NCBI RefSeq assembly: GCF_001432305.1
Contig: NZ_KQ483358.1
Span: forward strand, 570,790 to 634,789
Direction of reading: 5' to 3'
Source: Curvibacter sp. PAE-UM
Lineage (GTDB): Bacteria; Pseudomonadota; Gammaproteobacteria; Burkholderiales; Burkholderiaceae_C
Length of the DNA stretch: 64,000 nucleotides
In this document: one piece after another, positions 59,500-64,000 of the stretch
Position numbering within the stretch: position 1 is the first letter of the stretch
Layout of the letters: the number at the start of each line of letters is the position of its first letter
The notes under the pieces: model-generated
What the model saw: only the letters and a program-made list of their open reading frames with translations
Told to the model about the DNA's origin: nothing
The model's database searches: none
Translations under genes and position numbers: made by a program

Positions 59500-60399
59500 A
59501 TGTCGACCAGCCCCCAGACCGCCAGCGCCAGCTACTACGGCAACAGCGCCCTCGTCCGCCTGGCCCGCCTGGGCCTGTCTCTCTCGCAGCAGCTCTGGCC
59601 GGGCCTGGCGGTGCGCGCGGCCCAGCGCCTCTTCGGCACGCCGCTGCCGCCGCGCTGGCTGCGCCGGCCCCGCGCCTGGCCGACGCACTGGTTGATCGAG
59701 CGCTGGCCCTTCGAGCGCGCCGGTCTCACGCTGTACCGGGACAGCATGGCAGCGGGCGATGCACCCGCCGTGCTGCTGGTGCACGGCTGGGGCGGCCACG
59801 CCGGCCAGATGCTGCCGCTGGCAACAGCCCTGGCCAGGGAAGGTCTGCAGCCCGTGATCCTGGAAATGCCGGCGCACGGGCGCAGCGCCGGCGGCACCAG
59901 CAACCTGCCGCAGTTCGCGCGCGCCGTGGAATACGCAGCGGCACGGCTGCAGGCACGCGGCCTGGCCCTGCACGCGGTGGTGGCGCACTCCCTGGGAGCC
60001 AACGCGGCGGCGCACGCGGCCAGCCGCAGCCTGGCCGTGCAGCGGCTGGTGCTGCTGGCGCCGCCGGCCTCGCCGCATGACTACACGCATCTGTTCGCCC
60101 GCATGTTCGGACTCAGCGAGCGCACGCGCGGCGCCATGCAGCAGCGCATCGAGGCGCGCGAGGGCATCCTGATGCCGCAGTTCGAGCCGCCGGCGGTGGG
60201 CCCGCGCATCCGCCAGCCCGTGCTGGTGGTGCATGACCGCGGCGACCGCATCAACCGCTATGCCGATGGCGAGGCCTACGCCCGGGCCATCGCCGGGGCG
60301 CAACTGCAGGCCACGGAAGGACTGGGGCACATGAAGATCCTCAAGGACCCGGCCGTGCTGGCCGATGTGGCCGACTTCGTCAGCCTCAAACCACGCTGA
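59500..60399 (+). CDS. alpha/beta hydrolase
   Basis: Serine hydrolase of 299 aa. VLLVHGWGGHAGQM carries the oxyanion region (about residue 92-105), AHSLGANAAAH the nucleophile serine (about 165), VVHDRGDRINRY the aspartate (about 246) and GLGHMKILKD the histidine (about 272-280). An N-terminal stretch (LSLSQQLWPGLAVRAAQRLFGTPLPPRW) may bind membranes. An esterase or lipase-type role on lipid-like substrates fits the TetR context. Its 3' end overlaps the convergent GGDEF/EAL gene by 14 nt. Confidence 0.9.
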   Translation: MSTSPQTASASYYGNSALVRLARLGLSLSQQLWPGLAVRAAQRLFGTPLPPRWLRRPRAWPTHWLIERWPFERAGLTLYRDSMAAGDAPAVLLVHGWGGHAGQMLPLATALAREGLQPVILEMPAHGRSAGGTSNLPQFARAVEYAAARLQARGLALHAVVAHSLGANAAAHAASRSLAVQRLVLLAPPASPHDYTHLFARMFGLSERTRGAMQQRIEAREGILMPQFEPPAVGPRIRQPVLVVHDRGDRINRYADGEAYARAIAGAQLQATEGLGHMKILKDPAVLADVADFVSLKPR

Positions 60400-63124
60400 A
60401 GTTGTCGGCCAGGTAACGCCCGAAGTCCTCGGCGCTCATGGGCTTGCCGAAGTGGTAGCCCTGCAGCAGGGTGACGCCCTGCTGGGCCAGCACGCCTGCG
60501 ATGTCCTCGGTCTCCACGCCCTCGGCCACGGTCTGCAGCCCGAAGGCCGAGGCGATCTTGACCACGGCCTGGATCAGCTGGCTGCCCTGCTCGGTCCTGG
60601 CGCGGCGCACGAAGGAGATGTCGATCTTGATCTTGGAGGCCGGCATGTCGTGCAGCTGCGAGAGCGAGGAAAAGCCGGTGCCGAAGTCATCGATGGCGAT
60701 GCCGAAGCCGGCCTCGGTCAGTTCGGCCAGGCGCTTTTCGGTGTGCTCGGCGTCTTCCATCGCCACGCTCTCGGTGATCTCCAGGTCCACCACCGAAACG
60801 GGGATGGCCAGCCGGTCCAGGTCTTCCAGCAGGTCGGCGGTGAAGGTGGGCGTGAAGAGCTGGCGGCGCGAGACATTGACGGAAATGCGCATGTCCAGCC
60901 CGCGCTGGCGCCAGCGGTGCAGGCTCTCGATGGCCTGGCGCCAGACCTGCTGGCCCATCTCGCGGATCAGGCCCAGGTTCTCGGCCATGGGCACGAAGGT
61001 GGCCGGTGAAACCCAGCCATAGGTTTCGTCCTGCCAGCGCGCCAGCGCCTCGCAGCTCACCACGCGGCGGGTGCGCGCGTCCACGATGGGCTGGAACCAG
61101 GTCTGGATCTTTCCTTCCCGGATGGCCGTGGCCAGCCGGTTCTGGATATAGAGCGCCTTGCGGTCCTCCTCGCGCTGCGCAATCTCGGAGAAGAAGCGCA
61201 CCGTGTTGCGCCCCTGCTGCTTGGCCGCGAACATGGCACGGTCGGCCTGCGAGAGCAGGGTCTCGACGGTCTTGGCGTCCGTCGGGAACAGGGCCACGCC
61301 CATGCTGAAGGTGGCGTTGAACTCCGCCTCGCCCAGGCGGATCGGCGTCTGGCAGACCGCGGCGAGCTTGCTGATGGCCTCCTCGGCGTCGGCCTGGCTG
61401 CCCAGGTCGGTGAGCAGCACCACGAACTCGTCACCCCCCCAGCGCGCCAGCGTGTCGCCGGCGCGCAGGCAGTGGCGCATGGCGCCCGACAGCGCCACCA
61501 GCAGCTCGTCGCCGGTCTTGTGGCCGAACTGGTCGTTGACGTGCTTGAAGTGGTCCAGGTCCAGGAAACCCAGCGCCACCGTCAGGCCGCTGCGCTCGGC
61601 GCTGCGCACGGCCATCTTGCAGCGGTCCTCCAGCAGCACGCGGTTGGGCAGGCCGGTCAGCGCGTCATGCAGGGCCATGTGCGTCACGTGCTTTTCGAGC
61701 TGGTAACTCTGCGTGATGTCGCGCAGCACGCCGCGCACGCTCCCGCCACGGCGCGTGCCGCTGATGAAGCGGTACTCGATCCACAGCTCCTTGTCGTCGG
61801 GGCGGCGCAGGCGCAGGCGCCCGGCCAGGCTGCTTTTCTCGCCCTCACCCAGCTGCAGGAACTGCATCTGCAGGTTTTCCACGTCTTCCAGATGGATGTG
61901 CTCGAAGATGCGCGCGCCGGTCTGCACCTCGATACCGGCCAGCCGTGCCCAGCCCGGACTGGCGCGCAGGTAACGACCGTCGGCGGCCAGTTCGACCACG
62001 CCTTCCTCCAGCATGTCCAGCGTCTGCAGGTGGGCAAAGTGCTCTTCGTCGTGCTGCAACACGCTTTGCATGAGCGTGTGGCTGGCCTCGGCCGCTTCGC
62101 CGATCTCGTCGGGCTCGGAGCGCGCCTGCGCCAGCGCCTGCTCCACGGGCGCGCTCAGCGCATGCTCGCGGGCGAACAGGGTGGTGGCGCGCGACAGGCT
62201 GGCGATGCGCAGGGCCCCGGCATTGGCCCAGCGGCCCAGCACCAGCCACAGCACCGCGGCCAGCAAAGCCATCAGCGTGAAGCTGCCCAGCAGCACCAGC
62301 GCCGGCGACAGGGCCTGCTGCACGTTATGCCGCAGCACCAGCACCGGCACCCCGGGCTCATCGGCCAGGACCGGCAGGCTGCGCTGCTCCTGCTGACGCT
62401 CGCCGTCGCTGATCGGACCACTGTAGTCGACCGACAGCTGGCGGCCGAAATCCTGCGAGCCGCCGGAGCTGGCCAGCACCTGACCGTCGTGCACCAGGTA
62501 AAGGCTGATGTCCGAAGCGCTCAGCTGGCGCAGCACGCCATGGTCCAGCGGCTGCAGCAGCACCAGCTGCCCGGTGCCCTGGACCCCCAGCCACAGCGGC
62601 ACGCTCTGCACCCTGAACACGGTGCGGTGCTCCGCGCTGTAGAACCAGCTCGGTTGGGGCCGGCCGATCGAGAAATGCCGGCGCAGCACGGGGCCCTCCG
62701 GGCCGTACTGGAACACGACCCGGCCCTTGTCATCCAGCACGACCCCCGAGGGAAAGCGGTCGAGCTTGCCCTCCAGCGCCGCGAAATAGGCACGCAGGCG
62801 CAGCCAGTTGGCGGCCTGGTCGCCCTGCGCAAACACCCGCATGAAATCGATCTGCGACTTCACCTCATCGGCGTTGCGCAGCCAGGTGTCCTGCAAGGAC
62901 GCATAGCTGCGCTCCAGGTGCCGCAGCGCCTCGTCTGCACTGCGGCGCTGGGCCTGCTGGACCTGCATCTGGTACCCCAGCAGGGCCAGCAGGCTGCCGC
63001 TGAGCGTGACGATCAGGAAGACCAGGGCAAAACGCGCGACCAGCTGGCGCTGCAGGCTGTGCCGCGCGGCATCCTGCCAGGTCGAAGGGCTTGCCAGGGG
63101 AGCGTCAAACGGGCTGCGTGGCAT
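60386..63124 (-). CDS. sensor GGDEF/EAL protein (CHASE4-like receptor)
   Basis: Membrane receptor of 912 aa. TM1 (FALVFLIVTLSGSLLALLGY, 32-51), a periplasmic domain with CHASE4-like features (LQDTWLRNADEVKSQIDFMRVF, GVVLDDKGRVVFQYGPEGP; about 55-265), TM2 (LVLLGSFTLMALLAAVLWLVLG), PAS region (LEEGVVELAADGRYLRASPGW), GGDEF with WGGDEFVVLL and an RAGD I-site, and EAL with SCEALARWQDE, NVSRRQL, LEITESVAM and DDFGTGFSSL. Both catalytic cores look intact, so it could make or degrade c-di-GMP. It follows the binding-protein gene on the same strand. Confidence 0.92.
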   Translation of the reverse strand: MPRSPFDAPLASPSTWQDAARHSLQRQLVARFALVFLIVTLSGSLLALLGYQMQVQQAQRRSADEALRHLERSYASLQDTWLRNADEVKSQIDFMRVFAQGDQAANWLRLRAYFAALEGKLDRFPSGVVLDDKGRVVFQYGPEGPVLRRHFSIGRPQPSWFYSAEHRTVFRVQSVPLWLGVQGTGQLVLLQPLDHGVLRQLSASDISLYLVHDGQVLASSGGSQDFGRQLSVDYSGPISDGERQQEQRSLPVLADEPGVPVLVLRHNVQQALSPALVLLGSFTLMALLAAVLWLVLGRWANAGALRIASLSRATTLFAREHALSAPVEQALAQARSEPDEIGEAAEASHTLMQSVLQHDEEHFAHLQTLDMLEEGVVELAADGRYLRASPGWARLAGIEVQTGARIFEHIHLEDVENLQMQFLQLGEGEKSSLAGRLRLRRPDDKELWIEYRFISGTRRGGSVRGVLRDITQSYQLEKHVTHMALHDALTGLPNRVLLEDRCKMAVRSAERSGLTVALGFLDLDHFKHVNDQFGHKTGDELLVALSGAMRHCLRAGDTLARWGGDEFVVLLTDLGSQADAEEAISKLAAVCQTPIRLGEAEFNATFSMGVALFPTDAKTVETLLSQADRAMFAAKQQGRNTVRFFSEIAQREEDRKALYIQNRLATAIREGKIQTWFQPIVDARTRRVVSCEALARWQDETYGWVSPATFVPMAENLGLIREMGQQVWRQAIESLHRWRQRGLDMRISVNVSRRQLFTPTFTADLLEDLDRLAIPVSVVDLEITESVAMEDAEHTEKRLAELTEAGFGIAIDDFGTGFSSLSQLHDMPASKIKIDISFVRRARTEQGSQLIQAVVKIASAFGLQTVAEGVETEDIAGVLAQQGVTLLQGYHFGKPMSAEDFGRYLADNFSVV

Positions 63125-63130
63125 GGTCGG

Positions 63131-63271
63131 TCAGGGCATGCGCCCGGCCCAGATGGTGTTGATCATGTCCTCGGCCTGGGCCCGCGCCCCCAGACCATGG
63201 GCCAGCAAAGGCCAGACCGGCGCCTGACGGACCGCCTGCGCGACCACGGCCCGGCGTTTCCCTGTCGTCAA
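63131..63271 (-). CDS. possible 46-codon linker gene between binding protein and receptor
   Basis: A short frame with a TTG start overlapping the binding-protein stop (TTGA) and a stop 6 nt before the receptor start. The translation (VVAQAVRQAPVWPLLAHGLG, then EDMINTIWAGRMP) looks somewhat protein-like. It may be real, or merely spacer that keeps ribosomes coupled. Confidence 0.3.
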   Translation of the reverse strand: MTTGKRRAVVAQAVRQAPVWPLLAHGLGARAQAEDMINTIWAGRMP

Positions 63272-64000
63272 GGCGCGCTCCCCGCCCAACGTGCATCGAC
63301 CAGGCTGCGTACGCTCAGGCCCTTGGCCAAAATCTCGGGCTCGGTGGCGCGCAAAAAGCGGTCCACCGTGGCCAGCTGCTCATCGGAAATGCGGCCATCG
63401 GGTGAATAGATGTTCTTGCGCAGGCGTAGCACATCGAGCAGCGTCTTGCGTTCCTCGGGCTCGCCCGGGCTCAGCGCCTCCACCATGTCTTCGGCCTTGT
63501 GCGTGGCGACCCAGACCAGCGTGCGCTTGAGTGTGCGGACCATTTTCTCGACCAGCTCGGGGCGAGAGGCAATCATGTCCTCGCGCGTGGCGACCATGCC
63601 GTTGAGGAACAGGCCGCCCATCTGCTTGCGTGTGGTGTCCAGGTCATGGTAGTCGGCCAGCACGTAAGCGGTCTTTTGCCGCACCAGGCGGGTGACAAAA
63701 GGCTCGTCGCCCACGATGGCGTCGACCGACCCGGAGCTCAGGGCCGCATGCTGGCTGTCATAGGACTGCCCGGCCGACACATAGTTGACCTGGTCGGGCT
63801 TGAGCCCGGCCTGGGTCAGCAGGTATTCGGCGAACAGCTGCGAGGTGGAGCGCCCGCCCGGCACATGGCCTTTCACACCCACCACCCGGCCCTTGAGGTC
63901 GGCCATCGTCTTCACCTTGCCGCGCAGATTGGCGCGCACCAGCAGGGTGTAGGCCGGGACACGCGTCATGGGCGCGATGCAGACCACCGGTTTGCCATTG
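63268..64000 (-). CDS. ABC-type periplasmic substrate-binding protein, partial
   Basis: C-terminal part (at least 244 codons) of a type 2 periplasmic solute-binding protein; the N terminus lies beyond the window. KGRVVGVKGHVPGGRSTSQLFAEYLL, VSAGQSYDSQHAALSSGSVDAIVGDEPF and DYHDLDTTRKQMGGLFLNGMVATRED resemble NMT1/SsuA/ThiY-type receptors (nitrate, taurine, aromatic sulfonate or pyrimidine classes). No permease or ATPase follows. Instead a GGDEF/EAL receptor does, so it may hand ligand to that receptor's periplasmic domain. Confidence 0.85.
   Translation of the reverse strand, partial: NGKPVVCIAPMTRVPAYTLLVRANLRGKVKTMADLKGRVVGVKGHVPGGRSTSQLFAEYLLTQAGLKPDQVNYVSAGQSYDSQHAALSSGSVDAIVGDEPFVTRLVRQKTAYVLADYHDLDTTRKQMGGLFLNGMVATREDMIASRPELVEKMVRTLKRTLVWVATHKAEDMVEALSPGEPEERKTLLDVLRLRKNIYSPDGRISDEQLATVDRFLRATEPEILAKGLSVRSLVDARWAGSAP

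Noticed and set aside
61472-63409. Long plus-strand frame opposite the GGDEF/EAL gene
   Set aside because: Gln/His-rich nonsense-like sequence without motifs; the minus-strand gene has intact GGDEF and EAL domains.

Overview
The window looks like chromosome from a GC-rich betaproteobacterium of the order Burkholderiales, most likely family Comamonadaceae (Hydrogenophaga / Rhodoferax / Acidovorax type). This is an inference from gene content: three tripartite-tricarboxylate (Bug) binding proteins, three DMT exporters, GTP-type PEP carboxykinase, a split MetH, alr divergent from lplT, a porin-glnK-amtB cluster, gcdH with a CaiB-type CoA transferase, and a minor-pilin/PilY1 operon. I see no rRNA, tRNA, CRISPR array, phage or intact insertion sequence. 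Genes are dense, and start choices here rest on Shine-Dalgarno (SD) sites, signal peptides and 4-nt ATGA overlaps.

Layout. 0-3.8 kb: catabolic operon (Bug protein, class II aldolase, ketopantoate-reductase-like enzyme, DMT exporter). 3.8-9.3 kb: small secreted protein, catalytically degenerate HD-GYP protein coupled to alanine racemase, divergent lplT, stand-alone N-terminal domain plus HDOD protein. 9.3-14.1 kb: DMT exporter, second Bug protein, glutathione peroxidase, glcE-glcF without glcD. 14.1-17.1 kb: porin-glnK-amtB with a visible sigma-54 promoter and NtrC-like site. 17.1-21.4 kb: comM and two MFS transporters, with a 271-bp nested palindromic element between comM and the first. 21.4-27.2 kb: glycine-zipper protein and methionine cycle genes (metH activation half behind an S-adenosylhomocysteine riboswitch, RlmN-like methyltransferase, metH homocysteine half). 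27.2-32.7 kb: rhodanese, recQ, a small basic protein, a tandem AAA+ ATPase and a 42-aa membrane protein. 32.7-38.9 kb: modABC, pckG and two membrane proteins bracketed by near-identical terminators. 39-46 kb: LysR regulator, universal stress protein behind an FNR-type box, EAL protein, M14 peptidase, flavin reductase, DMT exporter, third Bug protein, TfoX-like protein. 45-48.9 kb: glutarate/lysine degradation locus (CoA transferase, gcdH, divergent LysR) with an unusual pair of hairpins between the two enzyme genes. 48.9-52.2 kb: diguanylate cyclase and acetoacetyl-CoA synthetase. 52.3-58.4 kb: pilE-fimT-pilV-pilW-pilX-pilY1. 58.6-60.4 kb: TetR regulator with two matching operators, a 37-aa protein and an alpha/beta hydrolase. 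60.4-64 kb: a GGDEF/EAL receptor in an apparent operon with a periplasmic binding protein cut by the window edge.

The strongest unexplained signals are two DNA/RNA structural elements. (1) At 46362-46559 two hairpins have completely different, self-complementary stems of about 25 bp but the same 34-nt core (GGCC-N26-GGCC) in opposite orientation. (2) At 18634-18904 a nested inverted repeat has 28-bp ends that begin with TAG and supply the stop codons of both convergent flanking genes. Well-supported regulatory assignments include a SAH riboswitch whose expression platform masks the metH SD, and a TetR operator pair TTCGCAC-N4-GTGCKAA.
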